DNA of 44,679 nucleotides, taken from assembly GCF_016428905.1 (NCBI RefSeq), contig NZ_JAELTQ010000024.1:1-44679 (forward strand). The letters run 5' to 3'. This DNA is from Dyella sp. ASV24. Its GTDB lineage: Bacteria > Pseudomonadota > Gammaproteobacteria > Xanthomonadales > Rhodanobacteraceae. Position 1 is the first letter of the stretch. Each line of letters starts with the position of its first letter. A model generated the notes under the pieces. It made no database searches and had not been told where the DNA came from. It saw only the letters and a list, made by a program, of their open reading frames with translations. The position numbers and the translations under genes are program-made. Below are positions 15,736 to 24,210 of this stretch, in pieces.

Positions 15736-16653
15736 ATGGCCGTGCAGAAGCGCTCCTCGTCTTTCCTCCTGTGGCTTGCCGCGCTGGTGCTGGAAACGTC
15801 TGCCGCGTTTGCCGGCGATGATCTCTCGCAAAGGAAGATACCGATCGACGACAAGCCGGTGGCGATCTCTCCGGCCGCCGCCGCGGCGAACGACACGGAG
15901 GAAGACAACACGCGCTCGTTCAACACGCCGACCGACGATGGCCGACCGGGCGAGTACTACTTCGCCCTGGGCGTGCAGGCCGTGAAGAAAGGCGATTACG
16001 CGCACGCCATGGCGATGTACAAGGTCGCCGCGTCATGGGCGTACAAGCCGGCCGAGTACAACCTGGGCGTGATGTATCTGAGCGGACAAGGCACCGCGGT
16101 GGACCTGCCGAGCGCACTCGCGTGGATGGCGCTGGCTGCGGAGCGCAACGACCCGCAGTACCTCCGCGCACGCCAACTGATATACACCAACATCACGCAC
16201 GAGCAGTACGAGCAAGCCAATGTGATCTGGCGTGAACTACTCCCCACCTATGGCGACGAGACGGCACTACCGCGTGCCAAGGCGCGCTGGCGCGAGGCGA
16301 TGCAGAACTCGACCGGTTCCCGAGTAGGCTCGTCTGCAGGTCACGTCATCGTGGGGGGCGCCGATGGCACACCCAATCACATGCGCTCCGCCAACTACGA
16401 CGTTCATGACGGTGGTCACACCAGCACCAATCCCGCAGAGGTCGCCGGTGTGCACCAGGGTGATGGCGCCATGGCCTATCAAGCCTTGCGCTCGACCGAC
16501 AATCCCTACGATCCCAAGCTGAATCCGGTCACTGGACAGGCCACCGTGGGGCCACTGTCCCAGGTGGACAAGAAGGACGGCGACGCCACCAAGAACCAGG
16601 ACAGCAGCACAAAGGATGGCGGCACGAAGACGGGCGACGACGGCCACCCGTAA
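15736..16653 (+). CDS. Exported Sel1-repeat protein, copy A
   Basis: This 305-residue protein has a signal peptide (hydrophobic LLWLAALVLETSAAFA, cleavage near 27). Sel1-like helical repeats lie around 70-150, including KGDYAHAMAMYKVAASWAYK, AEYNLGVMYLSGQGTAVDL and ALAWMALAAERND. A C-terminal module from about 190 has GSRVGS, VGG, NYDV, AEVAGVHQ and NPYDPK and matches no family I recognise. The last 35 residues are Lys/Asp/Gly-rich and low complexity. ATG 15736 is preceded by GGAAGGA. It is a tandem paralogue of the next gene. Sel1 repeats mediate protein contacts, so a periplasmic scaffold role is possible. Confidence 0.85.
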   Translation: MAVQKRSSSFLLWLAALVLETSAAFAGDDLSQRKIPIDDKPVAISPAAAAANDTEEDNTRSFNTPTDDGRPGEYYFALGVQAVKKGDYAHAMAMYKVAASWAYKPAEYNLGVMYLSGQGTAVDLPSALAWMALAAERNDPQYLRARQLIYTNITHEQYEQANVIWRELLPTYGDETALPRAKARWREAMQNSTGSRVGSSAGHVIVGGADGTPNHMRSANYDVHDGGHTSTNPAEVAGVHQGDGAMAYQALRSTDNPYDPKLNPVTGQATVGPLSQVDKKDGDATKNQDSSTKDGGTKTGDDGHP

Positions 16654-16783
16654 CCATGGCATGGCGAACCTGCGGCCTTGATTCGCCATGCGGTTTTCCA
16701 CGGGGGCGACGGCAATTGCCCGGTGCCACCGATGGGAGTAGCGTCAAAACGCTGCCATCTCCAGGCACACGCGAGGTGTCGCC

Positions 16784-17692
16784 ATGACCGTGCGCAATCC
16801 ACCGAAGCCGCATTCCTTACGCGCCATCGCCCTTGCAGGGCTGCTGCTCTGCCCTGCCCTGCGCGCTGCGGACGAGGCCTTGCCAACCATCCCCATCGAC
16901 ACGCAGTCGCCGCCACCGAAGGTGGTGAGCTACAACGCGACGCCGGACGTCCCCAGCAGTCGCACCGATCCGTTCAATCGTCCAGAGGACGATGGTCGCC
17001 CCGGCGAATACTTTTTCTACCTGGGCGCGCTGGCCAACCAGAAGGGTGACTACGCGCACGCCATCGCCATGTTCCAGGTGTCGGCATCCTGGGCGTACAA
17101 ACCGGCCGAGTACAACCTCGGCGTGTTGTATCTCAACGGCCATGGCTCGCCGGTGGATCTGCCACGCGCCATGGCGTGGTTCGCGCTGGCCGCGGAACGT
17201 AACGAACCGCAGTACGTGTATGCCAAGCAGTTGCTCTACGCACACCTGACACCGGATCAGTTTGATCAAGCCAACGTCATCTGGCGCGAACTGCTACCGA
17301 CGTACGGTGACGCGACGGCACTGCCGCGCGCCAAGGCGCGCTGGCACGAAGTGCTCATTTCCGCCACCGGCTCACGCGTGGGATCGGCAGCGGCTCACCT
17401 GATGGTGGGCGGTATGTCGGGAAGAAATGGCCATGAGTCGTTCTCCAACTACGATGTTGGCAATGGCGGCATTCACCCCAACGCGCCGGGCGAAGTCACG
17501 GGCGTACATCAAACGGACGGCGTCATCGCTTACGAGCAGCTGCGCGCCAGCACCGATCCCTACGACCCGAAGTTCACTTCGTACCTGCGATCGGGCACGG
17601 TCACCGTTGGCATTCTCCGCCCTGTGAAACCGGATGATCCGGCGCTGCGCAAGATGAATCCGCCAATGGACGCATCGCCCACCGATCACTAG
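16784..17692 (+). CDS. Exported Sel1-repeat protein, copy B
   Basis: This 302-residue protein is a close paralogue of the gene 130 bases upstream. Shared blocks include DDGRPGEY, KGDYAHA, SWAYKPAEYNLGV, ANVIWRELLPTYGD and ALPRAKARW, then a C-terminal module GSRVGSAAAH, NYDV, GEVTGVHQTDG and DPYDPK. The signal peptide ends near ALRAA (about residue 27). Unlike copy A it lacks the Lys/Asp-rich tail. Conservation of both Sel1 repeats and C-terminal module suggests both copies are functional. No catalytic motif is seen. The pair probably arose by tandem duplication. Confidence 0.85.
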   Translation: MTVRNPPKPHSLRAIALAGLLLCPALRAADEALPTIPIDTQSPPPKVVSYNATPDVPSSRTDPFNRPEDDGRPGEYFFYLGALANQKGDYAHAIAMFQVSASWAYKPAEYNLGVLYLNGHGSPVDLPRAMAWFALAAERNEPQYVYAKQLLYAHLTPDQFDQANVIWRELLPTYGDATALPRAKARWHEVLISATGSRVGSAAAHLMVGGMSGRNGHESFSNYDVGNGGIHPNAPGEVTGVHQTDGVIAYEQLRASTDPYDPKFTSYLRSGTVTVGILRPVKPDDPALRKMNPPMDASPTDH

Positions 17693-18076
17693 TAATCGTT
17701 ACTGACCACGCGCTGCGATACGCATCGACGTGCTCGATGCGTTGATAGCGTGCGCGCGCTGTCGCACGAAATACGCGCAACAACGCGTCGATATTTTTCA
17801 CATCATCTCCACCGTCGCAATGGCAGCGCACCCTGTTTTGGTGAACTGCATCACGCGCAAACAGCACTAGCTGCATCCTGCGTGACCGCATGAACTTGCC
17901 ATGCGTCGACGAAGGCTTCCTGTCATCTGAGCGCAGTGTCATGCGCACTGCCGCCGCATACGGATCATCCCCGGCGGGCGCGTTTCACCACGTTGCCGTG
18001 GCAACGCATGGGGCGGCAAAAGGCGCGGTGATCACGCTGCGCTCCAACCAACGTCACATCACGAAGGGAGCTCGTC
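17693..18076. other. Intergenic region before the phospholipase D-like gene
   Basis: This 384-base gap has no convincing ORF. It contains a hairpin CGCATCGA/TCGATGCG (17721-17728 with 17734-17741) without a T-run, a possible weak stop for the Sel1 gene. A second inverted repeat CGTTGCC/GGCAACG lies at 17991-18006, 70 bases before the next start codon, and may be an operator. GAAGGGAG at 18063-18070 is a good ribosome binding site for the gene at 18077. Confidence 0.6.
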
Positions 18077-19096
18077 ATGAAGTCTCGTTGCAATCTGTTC
18101 GCGCTCTGCGCACCCGTCGTCACCGCTACCCTGCTGTATGCGGGCCTCGCCACGGTAGCCACGCCGGCACTAGCGGCCTCGCCGTCGGCCAGCACGATCA
18201 CCCGGACCTTGGTGATCGAGCCAGACCAGGGCCTCACCCCGATCTACAACTTGATCCAGTCGGCCACCAGCAGCATCGACATGACCATGTACGAACTGGT
18301 GGATACGCAGGCGCAATCCCTGCTTTGCCAAGCGGCCGCCAACGGCGTAGCGGTGCGCGTGATCCTCGATCAGAACCTCGAATACAACAACAACCTCAGC
18401 GCCTATAACCAGCTCAACAGCTGCGGTGCGACGGCGGTCTGGGCCTGGACCAAGTACGACGCCACGCACGAGAAGGCTATCGTTGTCGATGGCACCACCG
18501 CAGCCATCATGACGCTCAACCTGACCAGCCGTTACTACAGCACCAGCCGCGACTTTGCTGTGATCGAGAACGATGCCGCCGACGTCGCGGCGATCGAAAG
18601 CACTTTCAGTGCGGACTTCGCTTCCCAGACCATCACGCCGCCGGCGGGTGATGACCTGGTATGGAGCCCGACGAACTCGAAGACGCAGTTGCTCAATGTG
18701 ATCAACAGCGCGCAGTCCACCCTGCAGGTGGAAAACGAGGAAATGAGCTACAGCACCATCGTCACCGCGCTGGAGAATGCGGCCAAGCGTGGCGTGGCCG
18801 TCACCGTGTGCATGACCAATGACGCGAACGACTATGCCACTGAGTTCAACGCACTGAAGAAGGCCGGCGTGCACATCACCACCTACGCCGAGACGGCTCC
18901 GCTGTACATCCACGCCAAGGCCATCGTGGCCGACTACGGCACGACTAACGCACGTGCGTTCGTGGGTTCGGAGAACTTCTCTTCGGCCTCGCTCAACTAC
19001 AACCGCGAGTTGGGTCTGGTCACCACCGATGCCACGGTGCTGAGCCAGCTGAACACCACGCTGTCCAGCGACTATGCCGGCGGTACCACCTGGTAA
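18077..19096 (+). CDS. Secreted phospholipase D-like protein
   Basis: This 339-residue protein has a signal peptide ending near PALAA (about residue 34) and two PLD-fold halves. The first HKD motif is H131-x-K133-x4-D138, followed by TLN at 146-148 where GSxN is usual. The second is complete: H279-x-K281-x4-D286 with GSEN at 297-300. PLD-family enzymes use one histidine from each half to cut a phosphodiester bond in phospholipid or nucleic acid. The N-terminal half has DQGLTPIYNLIQSA, typical of Nuc/PLD-like secreted proteins. It is monocistronic and followed by a hairpin. Lipid or DNA as substrate cannot be decided from sequence. Confidence 0.9.
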   Translation: MKSRCNLFALCAPVVTATLLYAGLATVATPALAASPSASTITRTLVIEPDQGLTPIYNLIQSATSSIDMTMYELVDTQAQSLLCQAAANGVAVRVILDQNLEYNNNLSAYNQLNSCGATAVWAWTKYDATHEKAIVVDGTTAAIMTLNLTSRYYSTSRDFAVIENDAADVAAIESTFSADFASQTITPPAGDDLVWSPTNSKTQLLNVINSAQSTLQVENEEMSYSTIVTALENAAKRGVAVTVCMTNDANDYATEFNALKKAGVHITTYAETAPLYIHAKAIVADYGTTNARAFVGSENFSSASLNYNRELGLVTTDATVLSQLNTTLSSDYAGGTTW

Positions 19097-19105
19097 GCGA
19101 CACAA

Positions 19106-19134
19106 CGACCGGGACGCCATGCGCGTCCCGGTCG
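19106..19134. terminator. Strong hairpin between convergent genes
   Basis: A perfect 12-bp stem (19106-19117 with 19123-19134) with a 5-base loop lies between the stop codons of the PLD-like gene and the convergent Cys-rich small gene. It lacks a T-run on either side, so it may act as a bidirectional mRNA-end stabiliser or a weak terminator. Confidence 0.5.
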
Positions 19135-19154
19135 ATCGTCCTGGTTGCCTGGCC

Positions 19155-19454
19155 TTACTTGCTGCGCGGACGGAACTCCAGCGGATGCACGTCGCGCGCT
19201 GCCGCAGGTGGCTTGGGGCCACAGGAGCCGCAGGTATCGCAACCGTCACTGCAGTTGCCCGTGGATTGCTTCGGTTGCAGGCGACGCGCAAACGCGCGCT
19301 GCCATGCGGCACTGTCCGGGCGATCAAGACGAAGCGCCAGCGCTGCCAGCCAGCGACTGGTCAGTCGCGGCGCCAGCTTGCGAAGCGTAATCCACGCGCC
19401 GAACAGCGCGACGATGCCAACGATCACGTACTGCACGAGCAGGCCGGTACTCAT
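19155..19454 (-). CDS. Small Cys-rich membrane protein downstream of feoB
   Basis: This 99-residue protein has one N-terminal transmembrane segment (about 7-25, VQYVIVGIVALFGAWITL), a basic middle part and a Cys cluster, CSDGCDTCGSC, around 68-78. It ends with a Pro/Ala/Arg-rich tail. It starts with ATG 19454, overlapping the feoB stop by ATGA; the longer ORF to 19607 lies inside feoB and is rejected. Its position suggests a role in ferrous iron uptake, perhaps analogous to FeoC or FeoD-like accessory proteins. It resembles the small DUF6587-type proteins found next to feoB in xanthomonads; I assign this from memory without a search. Confidence 0.8.
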   Translation of the reverse strand: MSTGLLVQYVIVGIVALFGAWITLRKLAPRLTSRWLAALALRLDRPDSAAWQRAFARRLQPKQSTGNCSDGCDTCGSCGPKPPAAARDVHPLEFRPRSK

Positions 19455-21295
19455 GTCAACCAGCTCGCGATCTGATACGTGAGGAACGAGGCCACGTAGG
19501 CCACCACAAACATGTAGCCGAACGAGATGCCCACGTTGCGCCATGAGTTGGTCTCGCGACGAATCACCGCGAGCGTGGACATGCACTGCGGCGCGAACGC
19601 GAACCACACCAGCAGCGACAGCGCGCTGGGCAGCGAGAAATTGGCCGCCAGCGCCTGCGCAAGACCTGCGCCATCGGCGCCATCACCACCCACCGCATAC
19701 ACCGTGGCCAGCGCAGCCACCGCGGTTTCGCGTGCGGCGAAAGCCGGAATCAGCGACACACTGATCTGCCAGTTGAAACCCAGCGGCGCAAAGATGTACT
19801 GCAAGCCGCGGCCGATGTAACCGGCAAAACTGTAATCAATCGCCGGCCCCGTGGCCCCGGCTGGCGCCGCAGGGAAGCTCGACAGCACCCACATCAGGAT
19901 CGTCAGGCCAAGGATCACACCCGTGAGGCGCTTGAGGAAGATCATGCCGCGCTCCCACAAGCCGATGGCTACGTCGCGCACCTTCGGCAGACGGTACGAG
20001 GGCAGCTCCATCAGCAGCGCGTGTTCGCTGCGATCGCGTCGCAGCTTCTTCATCACCCAGCCCACCACCATGGCGCCGACAATGCCCGCCGCGTACAACG
20101 CGAACAGCACCAGCCCCTGCATGTTGAAGATGCCCAGCACGCGGCGCGTGGGAATGAACGCCCCGATCAGCAACGCATACACCGGCAAGCGCGCCGAGCA
20201 GGTCATCAATGGCGCGACAAGAATGGTCGACAGGCGATCGCGCGGATCGGTGATGCTGCGCGTGCCCATGATGCCGGGGATGGCGCAGGCAAAGCTGGAA
20301 AGCAACGGAATGAACGAACGCCCCGTCAAACCGACCGACACCATCAGGCGATCGAGCAGGAACGCCGCGCGCGGCAGGTAGCCGGATTCCTCCAGCACAA
20401 GGATGAAGAAGAACAGCACCAGGATGACGGGCAGGAAGCCGATCACCGTGCCCAAGCCACCGAACACGCCGTCGACAACCAGGCTTTGCAGCGGCCCCGC
20501 GGGCATCCACGTGGTGACATGCTCACCGAGCCAGCTGAAACCATCGCCGATCAGGTCCGACATGGGCTTGCCAGCGGCATACACCGCCTGGAACACCAGG
20601 AACATCACGACCGTGAGAATCGCCAGGCCAAATATCGGATGCAGCGCCCAGTGATCCAGCGCGTCATCGATCTTCGCGGTGGCCCGCGGCATGGTGACAG
20701 TGGCCGCCATCAGTTCACGCACCTGACCGTGGAGGTCAGCGCGGCTGGCCGCGTCATCGGGCTGCACGGGCGCAGCCTGCGGGATTTCGCCGTCGACCTG
20801 GGCAATCAGCGCCTTCACGCCATCACGCTTCACGGCGATGGTTTCCACCACGGGAATGCCAAGGCGGCGCGACAACTCGGCTACATCAACCACGATGCCG
20901 CGACGGCGCGCGGCATCCATCATGTTGAGTGCCAGCACCACGGGAAGCCCGAGTCGCTTCACTTCCAGCACAAAGCGCAGGTGCAGACGCAGGTTGGTGG
21001 CATCGGCCACGCAGACAACCAGATCTGGTACGGACTCGCCCGGGTAGTTGCCTTCCAGCACGTCGCGGGTGATCTGCTCGTCGGGGCTGGTGGCGTCGAA
21101 GCTGTATGTGCCCGGCAAGTCCAACACCTGCAGCACGCGGCCGGAAGGTGCAGTGAAACGACCTTCCTTGCGCTCCACCGTCACGCCGGCGTAATTCGCT
21201 ACTTTCTGGCGGCCACCGGTGAGCTGGTTGAACAACGCCGTCTTGCCGCAGTTGGGATTTCCGACCAGGGCAATGCGCAGTGTGCTGGCACTCAT
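19451..21295 (-). CDS. feoB: Ferrous iron transporter FeoB
   Basis: This 614-residue inner-membrane protein moves Fe2+ into the cytoplasm. It has an N-terminal GTPase domain (G1 GNPNCGKT at 12-19, DLPGTYS as G3 region), a helical guanine-dissociation-inhibitor-like region, and a membrane part with two Gate domains, including a pore motif SSFACAIPGIMGTR. The length is well below the E. coli protein (about 770) but usual for the shorter xanthomonad type. ATG 21295 overlaps the feoA stop by ATGA; the ORF extension to 21733 covers feoA in another frame and is rejected. The last gene of the operon is the Cys-rich protein at 19155. Confidence 0.96.
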   Translation of the reverse strand: MSASTLRIALVGNPNCGKTALFNQLTGGRQKVANYAGVTVERKEGRFTAPSGRVLQVLDLPGTYSFDATSPDEQITRDVLEGNYPGESVPDLVVCVADATNLRLHLRFVLEVKRLGLPVVLALNMMDAARRRGIVVDVAELSRRLGIPVVETIAVKRDGVKALIAQVDGEIPQAAPVQPDDAASRADLHGQVRELMAATVTMPRATAKIDDALDHWALHPIFGLAILTVVMFLVFQAVYAAGKPMSDLIGDGFSWLGEHVTTWMPAGPLQSLVVDGVFGGLGTVIGFLPVILVLFFFILVLEESGYLPRAAFLLDRLMVSVGLTGRSFIPLLSSFACAIPGIMGTRSITDPRDRLSTILVAPLMTCSARLPVYALLIGAFIPTRRVLGIFNMQGLVLFALYAAGIVGAMVVGWVMKKLRRDRSEHALLMELPSYRLPKVRDVAIGLWERGMIFLKRLTGVILGLTILMWVLSSFPAAPAGATGPAIDYSFAGYIGRGLQYIFAPLGFNWQISVSLIPAFAARETAVAALATVYAVGGDGADGAGLAQALAANFSLPSALSLLVWFAFAPQCMSTLAVIRRETNSWRNVGISFGYMFVVAYVASFLTYQIASWLT

Positions 21296-21537
21296 GCCGC
21301 GCTCTCCGTGTTCACTTGCACGCGCTCGGCTTCCTTGCGGCGCAGGGCGAAGCGGGTGGAACCAATCTGGATCAGCAACGGATCCGCGCCGAGCGGCCCC
21401 TGCGCCACCATGCGAACCGGCTCGCCCGCTACAAAGCCGAGGTCGCGCAGTCGCTGCGCGATCACGTCGGAAGCATGAGCATCGTCCACTCGGTCCACCA
21501 CGGCAGTAGCCCCTTTCGGAAGATCGGACAGGCGCAC
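21292..21537 (-). CDS. feoA: Ferrous iron transport accessory protein FeoA
   Basis: This 81-residue SH3-like cytosolic protein partners FeoB. The typical FeoA pattern is visible: LSDLPKGATAVVDRV at the N-terminus, RLRDLGFVAGEPVRMVAQGPLGADPLLIQIG in the middle, and FALRRKEAERVQV near the end. It starts with GTG at 21537, 14 bases from a Fur-like site, and overlaps feoB by ATGA. Confidence 0.93.
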   Translation of the reverse strand: MRLSDLPKGATAVVDRVDDAHASDVIAQRLRDLGFVAGEPVRMVAQGPLGADPLLIQIGSTRFALRRKEAERVQVNTESAA

Positions 21538-21551
21538 TGGTCACCAACTCA

Positions 21552-21570
21552 AATAAGAATGGTTCGCATT
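21552..21570 (-). promoter_or_regulatory. Fur-like box upstream of feoA
   Basis: AATAAGAATGGTTCGCATT is an imperfect inverted repeat: AATGCGAA and TTCTTATT on the minus strand match at 6 of 8 positions across a 2-3 base centre. It resembles the GAATGATTC-type Fur sites of xanthomonads, but matches the classical 19-bp Fur consensus at only about 9 positions. Its position, just before the feoA start, makes iron control by Fur plausible. Confidence 0.5.
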
Positions 21571-21783
21571 GTACATTAGTCCCCTGCGGACTGCAGCGCG
21601 GCGCATGGCCGCTCTGGCCGCCCCGCAAGAACATGAAGGCTGAACCGCCGCCCTTGGCGCGCACTTGGAACTGGATGTGGATGCCCCGATAGCCATTGGG
21701 CAGGGCGTCGCGACGACATGGCGCCGCCACCATCCCGACGACGTGCCAACACGCCGCCGGGTCACATCGATGCCGAGGTCTCC

Positions 21784-22875
21784 ATGGCTCTGTTCAACCG
21801 ACATGCGGGCGGATTACGCCTGGAACGCATGCAAGCCTCGCCGCAGTACGGCGGCGAAAGCTTTATCAACACCTATCGTTCCAGCGCGCCGCGCGTCGAG
21901 GACGACAAGCCGTCGCTGGTCGACTTCATCTTCCGTGGCGAAGGCCGTACACCGTCGAAGCCCTTGCCCTCGCTGGATCCCCGCCAGCCATGGACGCGTC
22001 CGGTGGAAACCGGCCTGCGCACCACCTGGCTGGGCCACTCCACCGTGTTGCTGGAGATCGACGGCGTACGCGTGCTCACCGACCCGGTCTGGGGCGAGCG
22101 CGCATCGCCCTTCTCTTTCATGGGGCCCAAGCGCTTCCAGCCGGTGCCGGTCGACATCACCGCGTTGCCGCCGCTGGATGCCGTGCTGATCTCGCACGAC
22201 CACTACGATCATCTCGACTACACAAGCATTCGCGCACTGGCAAAGCTGCAGGTGCCGTTCATCACCTCGCTGGGTGTAGGCGTGCATCTGGAAGCGTGGG
22301 GCGTGCCCGCCGAACGCATCATCGAACTGGACTGGTGGGAAAGCACCACGCTACCACGCGGCTTGACGCTCACCGCCGCTCCATCGCACCACTTTTCCGG
22401 TCGCAGCCTGCGCGACCGCAATGCCACGTTGTGGTCTTCCTTCGTGCTGCGCGGTGAACGGCACTCGGTGTTCTTCAGCGGTGATACGGGCCTGTCGCCG
22501 CACTTCGCAGAGATCGGCCAACGGCTCGGGCCGTTCGATCTGGTGATGATCGAGGTGGGCGCGTTCCATCCCTCCTGGGGCAGCGTGCACCTGGGGCCAG
22601 ACAACGCCGTTACCGCATGGCGTCAGCTTGGCAGCGGACGCTTCCTGCCGGTGCACTGGGGCACCTTCAACCTCGCCATGCACCCATGGGCTGAACCCGC
22701 GGAAGTGCTATTGGCCAAGGTGCCGGAAGGGCTGGTGATGCCGCGACTGGGCGAAGCCGTGGAGCCCGCGCACGTCGAGACAGTGCAACCGTGGTGGCGC
22801 GACGTTTCTTCCGGCCACTGGCAGGGATCGGCGCTGGAAGCTGCGGAATTCCTGGTGCTTCCAGCCAAGGACTGA
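21784..22875 (+). CDS. Metallo-beta-lactamase-fold hydrolase, RomA/NAPE-PLD-like
   Basis: This 363-residue protein belongs to the MBL-fold group that includes N-acyl-phosphatidylethanolamine phospholipase D and RomA. The metal site is clear: SHDHYDHLD (HxHxDH), TAAPSHHFSGR, FFSGDTGLSPHF for the bridging Asp, and PVHWGTF near the C-terminus. FGPKRF-type residues (GPKRFQPVP) are also typical. ATG 21784 follows GAGG at a 6-base spacing; the ORF extension to 21718 is rejected. It faces away from feoA. Its substrate is unknown, and phosphodiester hydrolysis of a lipid is a family-based guess. Confidence 0.88.
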   Translation: MALFNRHAGGLRLERMQASPQYGGESFINTYRSSAPRVEDDKPSLVDFIFRGEGRTPSKPLPSLDPRQPWTRPVETGLRTTWLGHSTVLLEIDGVRVLTDPVWGERASPFSFMGPKRFQPVPVDITALPPLDAVLISHDHYDHLDYTSIRALAKLQVPFITSLGVGVHLEAWGVPAERIIELDWWESTTLPRGLTLTAAPSHHFSGRSLRDRNATLWSSFVLRGERHSVFFSGDTGLSPHFAEIGQRLGPFDLVMIEVGAFHPSWGSVHLGPDNAVTAWRQLGSGRFLPVHWGTFNLAMHPWAEPAEVLLAKVPEGLVMPRLGEAVEPAHVETVQPWWRDVSSGHWQGSALEAAEFLVLPAKD

Positions 22876-22949
22876 GGTACCTCTCGCCGGTGAAAGACAT
22901 CGTCGGGAGGGGTTCGGTTTACGATGTCGCTCCCCAGCAGGAGCGAGTC

Positions 22950-23744
22950 ATGAGCCAAAGCATCCAGATCGCCGATCACGGCGGCGTCCGCCGCATCACC
23001 CTGAATCGTCCCCAGGTACACAACGCCTTTGACGATGGCTTGATCGCCGAACTCACCGCGGCGCTGGAGCACGCAGGCGAAGACAGCAGTGTGCGTGCGG
23101 TCGTGCTCACCGGCGAAGGCGCCAGCTTCTCCGCTGGCGCGGACCTGAACTGGATGCGCGGCATGGTGGGTGCGAGCGAAGCGGAGAACCGCGACGACTC
23201 CCTGCGCCTCGCCACGCTGATGCGCACCCTGCAATACCTGCCCAAGCCCACCATCGCCCGCGTGAACGGCGCCGCCTATGGCGGCGGCGTGGGGCTGGTG
23301 GCCTGCTGCGATATCGCCATTGGCGTGAACACCGCGCGCTTCGGTCTCACCGAGGTGAAGCTCGGTCTGGTGCCGGCGGTGATCTCGCCCTACGTTATCC
23401 ACGCCATTGGACTGCGCCAGGCGCGCCGCCTTTTCGTTACCGGTGAACTGTTCGATGCGGACACGGCTCTGCAAATCGGCCTGCTCCATCAGTGCGTTCC
23501 GGCAGAGCAATTGGACGACGCTGTCAACGAGACGCTCGCCCTGCTCGCCAAGGCCGGCCCAGTGGCGCAGGCCGAAGCCAAGCAACTTGCCTTGCGTATG
23601 GCTGGCGCCGACGAAAGCCACGCCGCGCAGATCGATCGCGAGAACGCCGCGCTCATCGCACGCCTGCGCGTCTCCGCTGAAGGCCAGGAAGGATTGGGCG
23701 CGTTCCTCGCCAAGCGCGCCGCGGCGTGGTGCACGCAAGGCTGA
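22950..23744 (+). CDS. liuC: Methylglutaconyl-CoA hydratase-type enoyl-CoA hydratase
   Basis: This 264-residue crotonase-family enzyme has the oxyanion-hole segments SAGADLNWMR (61-70) and NGAAYGGGVGLVACCDIAI (106-124), and FGLTEVKLGLVPAVISPYV (131-149) with the catalytic Glu region. It would hydrate 3-methylglutaconyl-CoA to HMG-CoA, the step between methylcrotonyl-CoA carboxylase and HMG-CoA lyase. ATG 22950 has AGGAG at a good distance; the ORF extension to 22791 overlaps the upstream gene. It begins the second liu segment, with VOC, cupin and liuD genes following in the same direction. Confidence 0.9.
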   Translation: MSQSIQIADHGGVRRITLNRPQVHNAFDDGLIAELTAALEHAGEDSSVRAVVLTGEGASFSAGADLNWMRGMVGASEAENRDDSLRLATLMRTLQYLPKPTIARVNGAAYGGGVGLVACCDIAIGVNTARFGLTEVKLGLVPAVISPYVIHAIGLRQARRLFVTGELFDADTALQIGLLHQCVPAEQLDDAVNETLALLAKAGPVAQAEAKQLALRMAGADESHAAQIDRENAALIARLRVSAEGQEGLGAFLAKRAAAWCTQG

Positions 23745-23792
23745 CGCGTTCTATCGCATACTCGCCGCTCCATTGCGCAAAGGAACGACGCC

Positions 23793-24188
23793 ATGATTGA
23801 CCACGTAGGGTTGCAGGTTTCCGGTTACGAGCGAAGCCGCGAGTTCTATCGCAAGGTGCTCGCGCCATTGGGTGGCGAGCTGGTCATGGAAGTCACTGCG
23901 GAACAGACCGGTGATGGCGCACACGCCGGCTTCGGCATGAACGGCCGCCCCACGTTCTGGATCGGCACATCGCAGCAAGCCAATCACCCTACAGGCGCTG
24001 TGCACGTCGCATTCACCGCACCCAACCGCAGTGCGGTGATGGCTTTCCACCGCGCCGCGATCGAGGCGGGCGCCAAGGACAACGGTGCACCGGGACTTCG
24101 TCCGCATTACCACGCGCATTACTACGGCGCCTTTGTGCTCGATCCCGATGGGCACAACATCGAAGCCGTCTGCCATTCGCCGGAATGA
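23793..24188 (+). CDS. VOC (glyoxalase/dioxygenase superfamily) protein
   Basis: This 131-residue protein has the paired beta-alpha-beta-beta-beta modules of the vicinal oxygen chelate superfamily. It starts IDHVGLQVSGYERSREFYRKVL and ends YYGAFVLDPDGHNIEAVCH, where the first His and last Glu are usual metal ligands. AAAGGA lies upstream of ATG 23793. It is in the liu operon between liuC and the cupin gene. Members can be lyases, isomerases or binding proteins, so its role beside leucine degradation is unknown. Confidence 0.88.
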   Translation: MIDHVGLQVSGYERSREFYRKVLAPLGGELVMEVTAEQTGDGAHAGFGMNGRPTFWIGTSQQANHPTGAVHVAFTAPNRSAVMAFHRAAIEAGAKDNGAPGLRPHYHAHYYGAFVLDPDGHNIEAVCHSPE

Positions 24189-24210
24189 TTCCACCCACGG
24201 GCCTCACGCC

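Noticed and set aside
20021-21478. 485-codon plus-strand ORF
   Set aside because: It is antisense to feoB and feoA and shows typical shadow composition.
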